Under the pieces are notes generated by a model, which was not told the DNA's origin, searched no databases, and saw only the letters and a program-made list of their open reading frames with translations. The position numbers and the translations under genes were made by a program. Of a stretch of 64,000 nt of DNA, positions 36,111 through 47,700 are shown piece after piece. Position 1 is the first letter of the stretch. Each line of letters opens with the position of its first letter. Where the stretch lies: the NCBI RefSeq assembly GCF_002575655.3, contig NC_053039.3, forward strand, positions 215,655,622 to 215,719,621. The letters are read 5' to 3'. The DNA is from Aegilops tauschii subsp. strangulata. Its lineage: Eukaryota > Streptophyta > Magnoliopsida > Poales > Poaceae.

Positions 36111-37850
36111 TTCCCCCCACTAAAATCCCCAGCCCCTTTCTATCTCTCACCCGCCACTGCCCCGCCCCGACACGACCCGTACTGTGCCGCCGCCGCCCCC
36201 GCGCCCTGTGCAAACCGCCGCCGCCGCCCCCGCACCTTCCCACTTCCCCTCCCCTCGTGCTGCTTCACCCGACTAGGTCGTCGCCGTCACCGCATCGTCC
36301 CCGCGACCACCATCGTCCCCGCACCCCACCAAGGAGTCCAGGAGCTCACCGCGGATCGAGGTCTTCTTCCACCTCCGGCCACCGCGGCCTCACCGTCGAT
36401 CCGCGTCACCTCGTCAACCCCGGCCCCGCACGAGCTCGCCATCGTCTTCCTCTCGGTGAGCTGCACCGGTTCCCCTTCCCCCCCCCTTCGATTTCGTCGT
36501 CGTAGACTGTCGCACCACCGCGCCCCAGCTCCTGGTTGCCGCCCCCCGTGGCCGTGCTCCCCTCGGCCCCTGGCCGCGCCCTGGCCCCGCCCAGGCACGC
36601 TCACCGCACCGCGACCGCGCCTCCACTACGCTCGGGGACGCCATGAGCAGGTGCTCAAAGTAGCCTGTGTTTTCTTGCAGACGTTGGGTCGGACGAACGT
36701 TAAGATTCCCATCTTTTTTCATACTGGGATCTTGAAGAAGATATCAGAATGCTGAGAATTAGTTGTTTCCCATTATGAATTAGTTTGCTTGGATTAAATA
36801 GGTACAATGCTGTTGTTTACACTGATGTTATATCTCTAGCTCATTGCTCCTTTGTATATTTATTATTTAGTTGTGCCTCTACTTCTCTACAGATTTCTTG
36901 CAAACTGTCAAGATGGTCCTCTTTGCTCTGCTAATTTAAATTCGTCATATATTAGAAATATCTGCTCCAAAAAAGTTCACTTCTCCAACAAAGGAGTTCA
37001 GTTATCAGAGAGGTTTGCTTCACACTTGCAACTGTTTTTTTAAATCATCTTAGCTAATTATGTTGGCACATTTGTTAGTGTGGAAAATGTAAAGCCTAGC
37101 CTGCATCCCTCAACATGTGTTCTGGCAGGCTGTAAGCTAATTTTCAGTTTGTCCTACTGCTAACTCAACAAATGCCACTGTTTAAAAATTGAAGTGGTAA
37201 TGGAACCACCATACAGATGGTAGCATGAATTTCATGTTTGGAATGGAAATAGTTTTTTTCTGTTAATGCTTAAGAACAGGGCTGAGCTGAGTGGATACTA
37301 CTTTGTGCTCGGTCCTTTATAAATTAAACTGAACTGTCTATGGTAGATAAACTGAGCGTTGTGGCCATGCTTGATGCAGGAGCTCAAGAACCTGCGGCCG
37401 CAACTCTACTCCGCCTCCGAGTACTGCGAGAAGTCCTACCTCAACACCCACAAGAAGCAGATGTGAGTAGCCACCTCTGCTGTTCCTCCTCTCCTCCATT
37501 AGAAGCATATCCTAATTTCTATTCTAGTGCAGTTTTGTGTATCTCTAGCTCATTGGGATATGAAGATGCTAGTGAGTAGTTACCACCAATGTGGTTTGAG
37601 TTTTAGCTTGTAACATGGTGGAATTGGCTTAGCAGGGGGGACTGGCCTCACTAGTAACATTCAAGCCCTTGATGGTCTTTGCGTTTTACTTGTGTTGTTG
37701 ACAGTAGTTAATTAAACTTGCTGCTGCTGTTATGCCTGTATTCACTGCTGCTGCTGCTGTACTTGTGATGATGTTGTACTTGTGATGATGCTACTTGTGA
37801 TCTTCTGAAATGACCCATTGGCGACTTCATTACGCGGGGATAATGATTTT
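36111..37850 (+). other. Probable captured host-gene segment inside the CACTA
   Basis: The segment has a GC-rich, 5'-UTR-like start (36150-36640), then long AT-rich intron-like DNA around one clean exon (37380-37462). Its composition differs from the flanking transposase genes. The left limit is set by the internal repeat island and the right limit by sequence that resembles transposon leader (from about 37850). The limits are inference. Confidence 0.5.
37380..37462 (+). pseudogene. Captured exon of an ABI1-like (ABIL) SCAR/WAVE-complex gene
   Basis: The 83 bp exon lies between a TTGATGCAG acceptor and a GTGAGT donor. It encodes ELKNLRPQLYSASEYCEKSY, then LNTHKKQ and the first two bases of the next codon. 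This is the signature of plant ABI1-like proteins, which work in the SCAR/WAVE actin-nucleation complex; the Arabidopsis ABIL1 protein has almost the same string from memory. Only this exon is recognisable; downstream exons are absent, so no ABIL protein can be made from it. It may still be spliced into transposon transcripts. Confidence 0.75.
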
Positions 37851-37916
37851 GCAGGTACCCCGAGAGGTCCTTGAGTTTGCCGGAATGTCGATTAACTTCC
37901 GTTCCGGCAAATTCGG

Positions 37917-38008
37917 GTACTCCATATGTCCTATTTTCAGCAAAGGTCATGCTGAAATTTTCCGTGAATTTTAGCATGACTTTGCTAAAAATAGGACATA
38001 TGGGGTAC
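37917..38008. repeat. Long inverted repeat, ~43 bp arms
   Basis: The left arm (37917-37959) starts GTACTCCATATGTCCTATTT. The right arm (37967-38008) is its near-complement, ending AATAGGACATATGGGGTAC. The loop is about 7 bases. Transcribed, it would form a strong hairpin in the leader or intron of the second CACTA gene. A related single arm occurs near 31790-31830 upstream of the transposase. Confidence 0.8.
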
Positions 38009-38194
38009 TTGCGACTAATGCATGGGCCGGGGTATCTTAGTACTTAATTAAGTAGGATCAACTGCCCCTTTATTCTTGCTGCATTAAACCATAGGTGGCA
38101 ATAGAGCCAAGTGATTAGGCCCAACTTAGAATTCTCCTTCCCTTTTCTTAATAGGGTATATTATTAGAAGATACCCATATATATCAGTCAACCT

Positions 38195-38429
38195 AGGGTG
38201 CCTCGGCATCGATAAAACCTAAATGATGAAAAATTAACTTAGCATTTAGGGTGCCTCAGCGTCGACAAACCCTAAATTATAAAACCTTGGCTTTTAGGGT
38301 GCCTCGGTGTCGATAAAAACCTAAATGATGAAAGCTTAGGCTTTTAGGGTGCCTCGGCGTCGACAAACCCTAAATGATAAAAGCTTAGCTTTTAGGATGC
38401 CTCGGTGTCGACAAACCCTAAATGATGAG
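38195..38429. repeat. Minisatellite, five ~50 bp units
   Basis: Units start at 38195, 38248, 38296, 38346 and 38394. Each contains AGGGTGCCTCGGYGTCGA, then a CCTAAATGATGA-type motif. The array ends about 70 bp before the second CACTA gene start, so it is in its promoter or 5' UTR. Confidence 0.9.
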
Positions 38430-38496
38430 ACCATGATCTTGTTCCTTGACAATAACCAACTTTTTTACCAAACTTTTTCCCTATTTAGAGCGAAAC

Positions 38497-41400
38497 ATGG
38501 CCCACAACGATGAGGCCGGCGGTTCGGGCGGCAAGGCATTCTGGGAGCTGTCCCAGGAGATGGAGGAAGAACCTCACCGCTATGAGGACGCCGCGGAAGA
38601 CACCGATCCTGACTACACAACCCCTAGTGGCGTCGGGGGTGACACCACTGATGGTGCCGCCGAGGATGCCACCACTGATGATGGCAGCGCACGCACAGAG
38701 GCAACGGAAGGACCGGCGCCCGAACGTGCTCGGCACCGTCAAGGAGGAATTTACTAAAGTGAACTGCGACAGGGATCCAACGGCGCCCAAAGAATTAGTC
38801 AAGGGGTACTCGGTTCAACTCGGGTGCATTCTCCGGAGCACCGTCTCGATCAACACCGAGAACCTAAGGCATAAGGACCGAGGGAATTTGTGCAACCTCC
38901 TCTTCACGAAGCTGCACAAATGATACAAGTTCCCCGCTGACTTTGCAAACACACGCCTCTCAGGGAATAAAGCGAACAGTGCCGCCCTCACGAAGATGAG
39001 CACGGCCCTGTCTACTTGGAGAAGCGCGATGAAGAGAATGATTAACAAAGGTGATAGTTATGAGAAGATCAAGGCAAAACATCCTTCGATCAGCGAAGAT
39101 GACTACAAGGAGTTCAAGATCAAGTGCGAGAGCGGCGCATCCGAGGAATCAAGTCAGTGGGGGAAAGAGATGCGGGACTTGAACTTAGGGGTCCACAAAC
39201 TCGGTCCCGGCGGTTACAGAGTGGCGGAACCTATATGGGACAAGGAGGACGCGGAGCGTGCCGAGCAAGGCCTACCGCCCCGCTTCGAGAAATACCGTGA
39301 GAAGCAGACCAGGAACTATGTCAGGGCCCGGTACAAGGAGGACCCGGTAACAAAGGAGCTTACCACGGATCCGAAGACCAAGGCGCTTGAGCGTGTTCTG
39401 GTAAGGAATACACCCCCGCGTAATTAGCTCCATATGGTTGCATTCTAATTAATGAAGCCAAATTTCTAAATGGTTCACATTCCTTCCGCAGGAGACTGAA
39501 AGCAGTAGCGCGGGGTCGCCTCAGAGCTCCCCTTGGGACAACACTCTAAATAGGGCGTTGAACATAATGAAAAACAAGGATAAGCTCAGTAAGCCGTCGT
39601 CAGCTGGTCGTGTGGCCGGCAAAGGCTTGTCCACAAAATGGTCGTCATACTATAACGTTAGTGGGCGAAAGGAGAAAAAGACCAGCTCGGAAAGCCAGTC
39701 GCGCGAGGTTCAAGAACTCAAGGCACAAGTGGCGCGGATTCCGAAGATTGTCCAAGAGCAAGTGCAACAACAACTGGGAACGACGCTCACCGCCATTGTG
39801 ACTGCCTTGATTCAGGGGCTGCAGACGTGGATTGCGGGCGGCCAACAGGGGCCGCTCCCGGTTCCCAGCTTCACGGCCAGCAACTCGCACAATGCGCAGG
39901 CGGCGCCATTGGTGTCTCCGGCGGAGGCGGTATTGGTGTCTCCGGCGCCGGCACGGGCATTGGAGCTTAATGCACCCGGGTGTACGCCGGCCGGCACCTC
40001 GGCAGCAAGCGGCCCCTCCGTCAGTTGCACGCCTGCCGTTGGCGGTGCCTCGACATTAGCCGAGCTCGACGCCATCACGGTAACTAAGCCTCTCGGCCGA
40101 TGACTTCATCTCCTTGCCTTTGACTGGGCATCCCTGACGCCCTACATGTTTTTGCAGGGCGCCGCCGACGTTCCATGCACTCTCCTGCACTTCGTGGGCG
40201 GCGAGTTGATCGATGTCGCCAAGGGCAGAATCGTTCAACCGGGCAACCCCGTGTTCCACGGTAATTCGATGCCACCCACCATGTATAGGGTTGAACTGGT
40301 TCGGGTGCTGCCAGGCTGCGACGAGTTGTTACCTCTGATTCGACCCGCTGGGGCCGACGAAGATGATGTGATGACCCTCAGCGCCTGCGTAAGCTGGCCC
40401 CTGCTTTGGCCGAAGAGCCAGATTCGTTTGGGGGAGGGGGACACCACCCCACAGACAACACCGCCAGTCGTGTCGGCGCCAAGCCATGGCAAGACCGCCG
40501 CAACGCTACCAGACATGTCGGACATCCCTATGGCACAGGATCCGGACATGCATATGGCACAGGATCCGGACGACGACGACAACGACGACGGTACATTTAC
40601 CAACGTCGATAAGTACTTTGCCGAACCTGGGTACGGTGACGAATTCTTCGGGCCTCCTTCTCAAGAACCCAACCCTGAAAAAGAGGACCGCGATCTAGCT
40701 GGTACCGCGGAGAAACCCAATTGCAACAGGCGTCGTCTGGTGTTCAGTTCTCAGGAGACGCCTCCAGCTGCCGCCTTCACCGAGCCTCAGATAGCCGAGG
40801 TGCCGAATATTATCAGCCCCAACACACTCAAGAAGGCGGTCTCTGAGCAGAACTCGATCCCATTACAGCAGATGAGGAAGAAGGGACGGAAACGAAAGAA
40901 TAACAAGGGCGGTGCGAGCCAGCCAGCACCGAGTACGATCCGTGCTCAGGACGGGCCACCTTCACCTAAGGATATCTCGAGGAGGGTGCATGTGGCGGGT
41001 AGGCCGATGCTACCGACTAATCTGCTCAATGCTGCAACCGGTGCTATGCGGAGTCTGCATGACAGTGTTCTTTCTTTGGAGAAGTGGCGTCTCTCCGAGA
41101 ATGATGTGGCATACCCGATTTTCGTGGCCAAGGTGCCAGAGGGCAAGGGCTTTGTGGATAGCGCCATCGGGGGTACGATCGTCATGCGGTTTGATGACAT
41201 CTTCGCTATGTTTAACCTTCATCCGCTGCACTACACCTTCGTTCGGCTATTTTCGCTGAGTATGGAGATGCGGATCATTAGAGACAAGACCCCGGACATC
41301 GTGATAGTCGACCCCTTCTACATGCGTGCCAAGATCTTGGGCAGCGCTGGGGACCGGCAAGTCGCGAGTTCATACCTCGAAGGCGTCATTCTGGCAAACC

Positions 41401-42099
41401 CAGATAAGGATAACTTCCTCGTGCCTTACTTTCCCGAGTAAGTCATCCCCTCACCGCCCCGTAACATATGATTTCTTAGATTTCGATCGTTCTTTTTTTT
41501 TCCTAACATTCCGTGTTTTGTGCAGTGACACACATTGCACACTCATCCTCTTAAGCCCGAAATATTCCATGGCCACGTATTTCAACCCGGACCGTCAGTC
41601 GAAGAAAGACTACACAAATATCAAGAAAGTTCTTGATGATGTTCTCCCCGGCTACGCCAGATCTGGAGTCACCTTCAGCGGGCCAGTTCGTAGGTACGGC
41701 AAGCACATCTTCGCCCACAATACGACGTTCCCCTGCGTCAAGCAGCCGCCTGGCGGTCAGAAGGATGCCTACTACGCCCTCCATCACATGCGGGCGATCG
41801 TACGGGACCATAATCACCTTCTGCTACCAAATAATCTCAAAGATTGGGCCGCACGCTTGTCGGCAATCCAGGACGCGGACATCAGACAAGAATTCTTTCG
41901 CATCCAGTCGGAGTTTGCGGAAATCATCCATCAAGATGTCCTTCGTACCTCGGGGTAGTTCTATCTCAGATATCAACCGTCCAACAGTGAGATAGAAACA
42001 ACGCTACAAATGCAGGCTGACAACGCCCGCGATTTCATGACCATCACGAAAGACGGCGGCTTCATCCACGCTCCGGTCCCTGAGTCGAGTCGAAAGTAG
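38497..42099 (+). pseudogene. Second CACTA gene: En/Spm-type domain plus Ulp1-like domain, broken
   Basis: Exons fit as 38497-39400, 39492-40079, 40158-41437 and 41526-42099 with GT/AG borders. The product starts MAHNDEAGGSGG. A frame change near 38690 is followed by RRPNVLGTVKEEF and GYSVQLGCILRSTVSINTEN. A TGA at 38921-38923 follows, then SALTKM-type sequence and DPVTKELTTDPKTKALERVL; this is the plant Ptta/En/Spm transposase domain. Exon 2 adds a coiled coil (VQELKAQVARIPKIVQEQVQ). Exon 3 has an Asp-rich and a basic stretch, then VAYPIFVAKVPEGKGFVDSA. Exon 4 resembles an Ulp1 peptidase core (DTHCTLILLSPKYS, then FPCVKQPPGGQKDAYYALHH) but has Asp where the nucleophilic Cys is expected. A TAG at 41956-41958 precedes the last conserved block, which ends at 42099. 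Confidence 0.8.
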
Positions 42100-42346
42100 T
42101 GATGCTATGTAGTTCTGAAATGTCGATTGGCTCATGTTGTAATATTAAACTTTAATGAACTTGTATGTCTCTTTGGTTTGGACAGTCGTTCAACTTATAT
42201 GTAATCGATGCTATTTATTAGTTGGACCATGAATCGTGCTATTAATGTGTTGCTTTTCTCTTCCGATCCTTTTGTTGCATACTTATACATTGCTTATGTA
42301 TTGTCTGTGAATTGCTACTAACATTTTGTTTGGCTAGTGCATAGAG

Positions 42347-42601
42347 ATGCCATCGTATGTCGTGTACAAGGGTAAGGTTCCCGGAGTCTATGACGACTGG
42401 GAGGAGTGTCGGAGACAGGTTCACCGTTTCAGCGGTAACAGTTACAAAGGGTACACCACTAGGGCGGAGGCGGAAGCTAGATACGCGCGCTATCTAGTGG
42501 GAGAGAGGAGGGAGCGAAGGAGGAACCGGATGAAGACCAGTTTCATCGCGATGATGCTAATCGTGATGACCGCAGCTCTCTTCTATGTGATGGTAGTTTA
42601 G
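42347..42601 (+). CDS. 84-residue RNase H1-type hybrid-binding domain protein with C-terminal membrane segment
   Basis: The intact frame (ATG 42347, TAG 42599-42601) begins SYVVYKGKVPGVYDDWEECR, then QVHRFSGNSYKGYTTRAEAE. This follows the RNase H1 N-terminal / caulimovirus viroplasmin fold pattern: Y-V-x-x-G-x-x-PGV, W-x-EC, QV-x-x-F, YK, T-x-x-EA. That domain binds RNA:DNA hybrids or dsRNA in RNase H1. An Arg-rich stretch (RRERRRNRMK) leads to about 20 hydrophobic residues to the end (FIAMMLIVMTAALFYVMVV), so a tail-anchored topology is likely. No RNase H catalytic domain follows. It sits about 250 bp after the second gene and 240 bp before the right subterminal array, on the same strand. 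It is the only undamaged frame in the element. A role in transposition is inference. Confidence 0.75.
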   Translation: MPSYVVYKGKVPGVYDDWEECRRQVHRFSGNSYKGYTTRAEAEARYARYLVGERRERRRNRMKTSFIAMMLIVMTAALFYVMVV

Positions 42602-42844
42602 ATGATCGATATCAACTTGTAATGTGAAGACAAACTCGCTACTCACGGTTTCGAGACTTGTAATGTTCTAACTTTGTTCGGTCTTTTGAATTCGGAGACT
42701 AATATGATGAATTGTATTCGGAGACTAATCTTCTATTGTATTCGATAACTCTGTTGTTTATATGTTGTGCTGTCTATATTCTGTGCAGTAATATGTTTTG
42801 TAACATGTGCAAATATCAGAAAAGAAAAAAATCCCTAATATTCA

Positions 42845-43140
42845 TACTAGTGGCGCACCACCCGACACTTTAGTGGCGCACTGCAAAATGCACACTAGTG
42901 GCGCATCATCAACAAGTGCGCCATTAGTAACCAGAGCACATGGTAAAATATGGCCCCCTGGGAGGCATACTAATGGCGCACCGTATGGTATACTAATGGC
43001 GCACTACCTGGTGCGCCATTAGTATCTGGTATACTAATGGCGCACCTGTGGTGCGCCATTAGTAAAAAAAATCTAATGGCGTGATGCTAGTGGCGCACCT
43101 GTAGTGCGCCATTAGTAGGCAAAACAGGTGCGCCACTAGC
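42845..43140. repeat. CACTA right subterminal repeat array
   Basis: About ten units of CTAGTGGCGCACC or ACTAATGGCGCACC and complements occur here, mirroring the left array, with A-rich spacers at 43064-43071. Confidence 0.9.
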
Positions 43141-43159
43141 AGGCCTTTTCCTAGTAGTG

Positions 43160-43385
43160 GCGTTCTTGTCCATGCTTGGCCCTTCATTTATAAGCAAAAC
43201 AAATGTATCCAATTTAGGCAGCATCATATTCTCATGAACATTAGAATCATTATCAAGAAATGAAAGTACCTGATAACTTAATTGGCGTGCGCGAGCTTTA
43301 GTAATTGGTCCAGTATGTATAGTAGCAGGGGCTGTGGGTGTAATAATGGTATTGATGTCCTTATCACTGAGTCCCAAAATTTCCT
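43160..43385 (-). pseudogene. Gypsy polyprotein C-terminal region, piece above the CACTA
   Basis: The minus strand from about 43377 reads MGLSDKDINTI, then HTGPITKARARQLSYQVLSF and MLPKLDTFVLLINEGPS up to the CACTA end. The GPITRARARQL type motif is the linker after integrase in several Triticeae gypsy elements (memory). Upstream of 43385 the homology stops, so the element is truncated. It continues at 31015 downward. Confidence 0.7.
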
Positions 43386-44755
43386 CTCATTATTAGATTG
43401 TAGTGGTGAGAAATCCCTCTATTAAATATTTAGGGACTCCCCTCCACCATGACAAGCTAGGAACAAAGATATTTAACCTCTAATAGATAAAATTATAAAG
43501 GGAATTTCTGGGTAGAGAGGAAAGCTCCTCTCCTATAAAAGCAGACTTGTTCTAATCCAAGCTACCTTGCAAGCATCCCCATTTATCTGTTGTCCTTCTA
43601 AAATTTTCAAAATGGGCAATAGATTTTATCAATTCCTAAATGACTAATGTGGAATGACTTTGAAGGCCATAGAAAGCTGCATTTAGCTAATTGAAAACTG
43701 GTTTGCATTGAAAAAAGAGTTTGAAGGTTTGGGCATCCCTAACCTCCAGGAGATCAACCTCTGCTTGTTGGGGTCCTGGGTCAAGAGATATTATGAAGGG
43801 GATGGCAAGCCTTGAAAAATAATCATTGATCATAGTACATGACTGGTAGGCCTAACCTATTTTGCCCCCAACCCTAACCTAACATTTCCAGAATCTGGAA
43901 AGGGGTTATATCCAAATTCAAGCTTTAAAATCTGGGTATAGGTGCAAAGGTGGGAGGGCAGCTTTTAGGTACTTGATTTGCATGTAAAATCGGATGGACC
44001 ATGTGGGGGCTGCAAATGAAGAGGACACGACGTGGGACGAATGTCGAACGAAAATGGGAACAGTACGTTTTTTTTAGATAAGGAAGATAGGAGGAGAAGG
44101 AAGAAGAGATGAGAGGAGATTCATTGTTGCAAGACAGAACGAAAGATGAAATATATGCAGACTAACTATACGATAAATTGTTTGTTGAGAATAGCTGGCT
44201 TTTGTGTCTTTTCTTTGCATGTTTTCCATCCATATTCAAGTACTTGTATATAAGTTTGTTTCGTATTGTGAGCTGCAGACTCTACAGCTAGTAACATTGC
44301 TTCTGTAGTCTGAACATTCCGTACTAATCTACTAGTTCCTCAATAATTTTATTGGCTGACACACGTACAGTCCCGCAAAGTATCTACATTTGCTCACACA
44401 ATCTACAGCACATTCAACGACTAAACAGAATTACGATATGGAGTTGATGCAAGAACTGGAGAAGTGAGAGAGCAATTTACAACTGGGGGAAATCAGAAAT
44501 GCTAAAACAACACGAAGCAAATTGTCATCCCATCCATCACATGTTGGCACATTGGGCAATACAAAACAGAAAGCAAACTTGTATTAGCTATTTTGGGAGT
44601 ATATGTATCTGTACAGGGGCATGTTCCATTATTGTTTTGTGCCACTAACTAGCCTTGCTGTAATCAAGGAACATCTACAAATATGTGCCTTCATCACCAG
44701 AAGCCTCCTTTGAGAGCTTGTCTCATCAATCATGGTGTTAGTAAGAAACTCACGG
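43386..44755. other. Intergenic / 3' flank of the WD40 gene
   Basis: I see no convincing frame or element ends. The last few hundred bases (about 44400-44755) probably include the 3' UTR of the minus-strand WD40 gene. Confidence 0.4.
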
Positions 44756-47700
44756 CTATGTCAAGCCAAGCAATGAAGGTTGCTTGAAGCTAGAGCCACT
44801 TGCTTTACTGAAGGATGTGATTGCCCTATCCTTGGAGACAGTATTGCTTAAAGCCAACTCGGAAGAATTTGACTGTTGATTGTTTTCACTGTGGCCAGGT
44901 CTGGCCCATATTTTGATTAGTCCCTCGCGGCAAATGGTGACGATTGATTCAGTGCTGAACACCACACCAGACAGGAGATCCGCATGTACTCGGTGGGCGA
45001 CAAGAGGTGAAAGCTTCGGCACGTCCCGCATTCTGGGAGAAGGTTGAAGAATACCTGTTGGAGGGCATGCACTGTCCCAGTGTGCAGAAGGGCTCCCACT
45101 GCTAAATGTTGGCGAACCACCTGAAGGATGACGTAGTGGGACAACAATCTCATCCATTGCCAAATCCCACAGAAGCAATTGGGTATCCTAAGAGTATGCC
45201 AGAGTGGCAATTGATATCAGTAGTCAACCGTGTTGGAGAAAGCAAACTGTAAAAACACTTGCCAATTTATCTGATAGCTGACTATATATTCATATAATAA
45301 GCTAAGACATGATAAGTTCATAACAGATCACCAAGTTTTGACAAAAATCAATCTGATCTTCTAAAAATATGATGAGGTAAAATGACACTCAATAGTTAAG
45401 TTCATCAACATGAATCGAAAATGTTGGCGAAATCACACTACGAAAAAAGCAGCATGAGCAGCGTAATTACTGGAGAAATTTGCATGTTTATTACATAATT
45501 AGTGTGATCAGTTCAATGCCCTGCAATAAGCATAAGACTGAACAGCAAGGAACATTCCAACAGTTCATTAACTGAAGATCTCCCAGTAATTAAGTAAGCA
45601 GGGAAGAAATTGAGAGGTTAAGTATTTTAAGGTACTCCCAGATTTCACTCTTATTTGTACTAAAGAAGTTACAAGATCAGACAGGCATGCATCGGTTTAT
45701 CTCTACTGCTTAAAAAAGACGCAAGGCTCTGTCTCCCATCTTACGATATCCGACTCCCCACGCCCCACGTCGTCCGTACTGCCCTACGACCTGTTTTTTC
45801 CTACGTCCGTACTCCCTCTCCCATCGGTTTTCTTGATCCCCTGACATCACACAGCATAGGAACACAAACCCATCTTTGATCGAAACGAAACCCTAACCCT
45901 AGCATTATGGAGGCCCCTCCACCGCTGCTCGATAGCAGGAAATGAGTGCCTTTCATAATTGCTTCATCATCTCTACGGTGTTGACGTTTGGACTGCAGCT
46001 ATTCACACTTGAAATAAACCTGCTTTCATTTGGTTTCTGATTTGTGACAACTTCTTGTGCTCCAGTGCTCGGTTTGAAAATTGTTTTTGGAATGATTCCT
46101 CTGAATAGACTGCTTATGTTTGAATTTATACATGTATGCCTAACTTGATAAAAACGGGATCTACTATTCTCATATGTGATTAAATACCACATGTTAGAAA
46201 TTTGCAGAGGCAACTCCGGGAAGAGATTGACATGCATGTGGCGTTGACAGATGCCATCGCACATAATGCAGAGCTGATACTTAAATCTACCATAAAGCTA
46301 AGCTACCAATAAGGTGAGCAGCAGCATGCTTGACATGTACAATATTAATTTGTTGGTTCTTGTCGTGCCACAAGATTATGTTTGTTCAGACTGTGTAAAT
46401 TAACATGTCCTTGAGCTATTTCACAGCTTTCAATTAACTTGTGTGGTCTACTATATTTTACAGTAGCAGAATTTCTTTTACTGTGTGAACAGAGTGTAAT
46501 TGTCCAAAAGATGTATATTTTATTTATTTTTGTCTCTCACCCAGTTTCAGTATCGGTCCTCTCAACCTGACAAAGTTTTTTCTTTATATGGTACTTAAGA
46601 ATAGTTATTATGGTGGAGCGGAGTTAGCACTTGCTCACCAATGACTCTTCCTCATAGAGTTTTGCCGAACTAGAGTTAGTATATGCATTCTTCGGCTAGA
46701 GAAAACAATGACTTTCATTGGTAGATCGGGTTTATACATATGCATTTCTGATATACTGTGGAGATATTATTTTCTCACGAGGGCTGCAGATATCCTTTGA
46801 GAAAGATACCACGTGCACATACTGGATGTTGTCATGGTACAAGCCACCTCTATCCTGCTAAAAGAATTTGACGTGGTAGCCTGCATCAGTTTTTGAATGA
46901 TTTTGTAGAAGTTTGCTAAAAGATAAAGCAGGTGCAACACTTCATTTGTCGCAACATGGTAAAATATTGCAAGCATTTTGGACAACTCTTAAATTCATCT
47001 ATATGAGCAACTCCTGAGTGTTAGTTAAACAATGTTGAAAATCGTAATGTTATTCCATAGCAAAGCACAAGTTCACATAAGCGGGTTCATATGTCGGACA
47101 TTCCTTTTTGAATATTTTTCAGTTACAATGATGCCAAGTGACATATTTAGAGGTAATATTTCCGCTACATCGCCATCATCCATAATTTTGATTATTCCAT
47201 CCATGTTGTGGAAGTGTTGCAACATGGTTCTAACTATGCATGTGCTTAGGGCATCTCTAGCAGACCACCTAAAGGTCATATTTGAGAAGAAAAAGTGTCG
47301 TTTAGGGGATTAAGGGGTATCTAGCAGATCCCCTAAACCAAAATTTCCTCAAATATGACTCTTCCTCCCATAAAACTGCCCCCCATCTGCTCAAATTTAG
47401 TCCAGCCGATGTGATTCTCAGCAAAAATAAGCGAGCTGCGGGCCTCCCGTCTGACCACGCCGCCGCCGGCGGCCATCCGCCACCCCGGTAATCGGAAAAA
47501 TGAAACCCTCCACCGCCCCCGCACCTCCGGCGACCCTCATTGGCGACGAGGAATTTCGCGAATCCCCTCAGACCTGTCATCTACGTCGTCCTCCTGCCGC
47601 CGCTCCTGGATCCCATGCGTCACCGGAGACGTTCACCGTCGCACAACGGGATTCCGACTCGAGACAAGCACAGCGTCAAGACGAGCAGGACGAGGCAAGC

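Larger units (their letters stand above)
31016..43159 (+). mobile_element. Complete 12,144 bp CACTA transposon
   Basis: The left end is CACTACTAGGAAAAGG at 31016. The right end is its exact complement, ending TAGTG at 43159, giving a 16 bp perfect terminal inverted repeat. The target duplication GCG flanks both sides (31013-31015, 43160-43162). Subterminal regions hold many ACTAATGGCGCACC / GGTGCGCCATTAGT units. Cargo in order: TNP2-like transposase, an internal island of subterminal-type repeats, a captured ABI1-like exon, a second transposase gene with an Ulp1-like domain, and a small hybrid-binding-domain gene. Both large genes are broken, so the copy is probably non-autonomous. Confidence 0.95.

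Noticed and set aside
35612..36505. 297-codon Pro/His/Arg-rich frame
   Set aside because: It crosses a low-complexity CT-rich tract and the repeat island; no domain.
45436..45446. CACTACGAAAAAA as a possible CACTA start
   Set aside because: No matching complementary end or 3-bp duplication within the intron.
45891..45903. AACCCTAACCCTA, telomere-like
   Set aside because: Fewer than three units, inside the Helitron; no sign of a telomeric tract.
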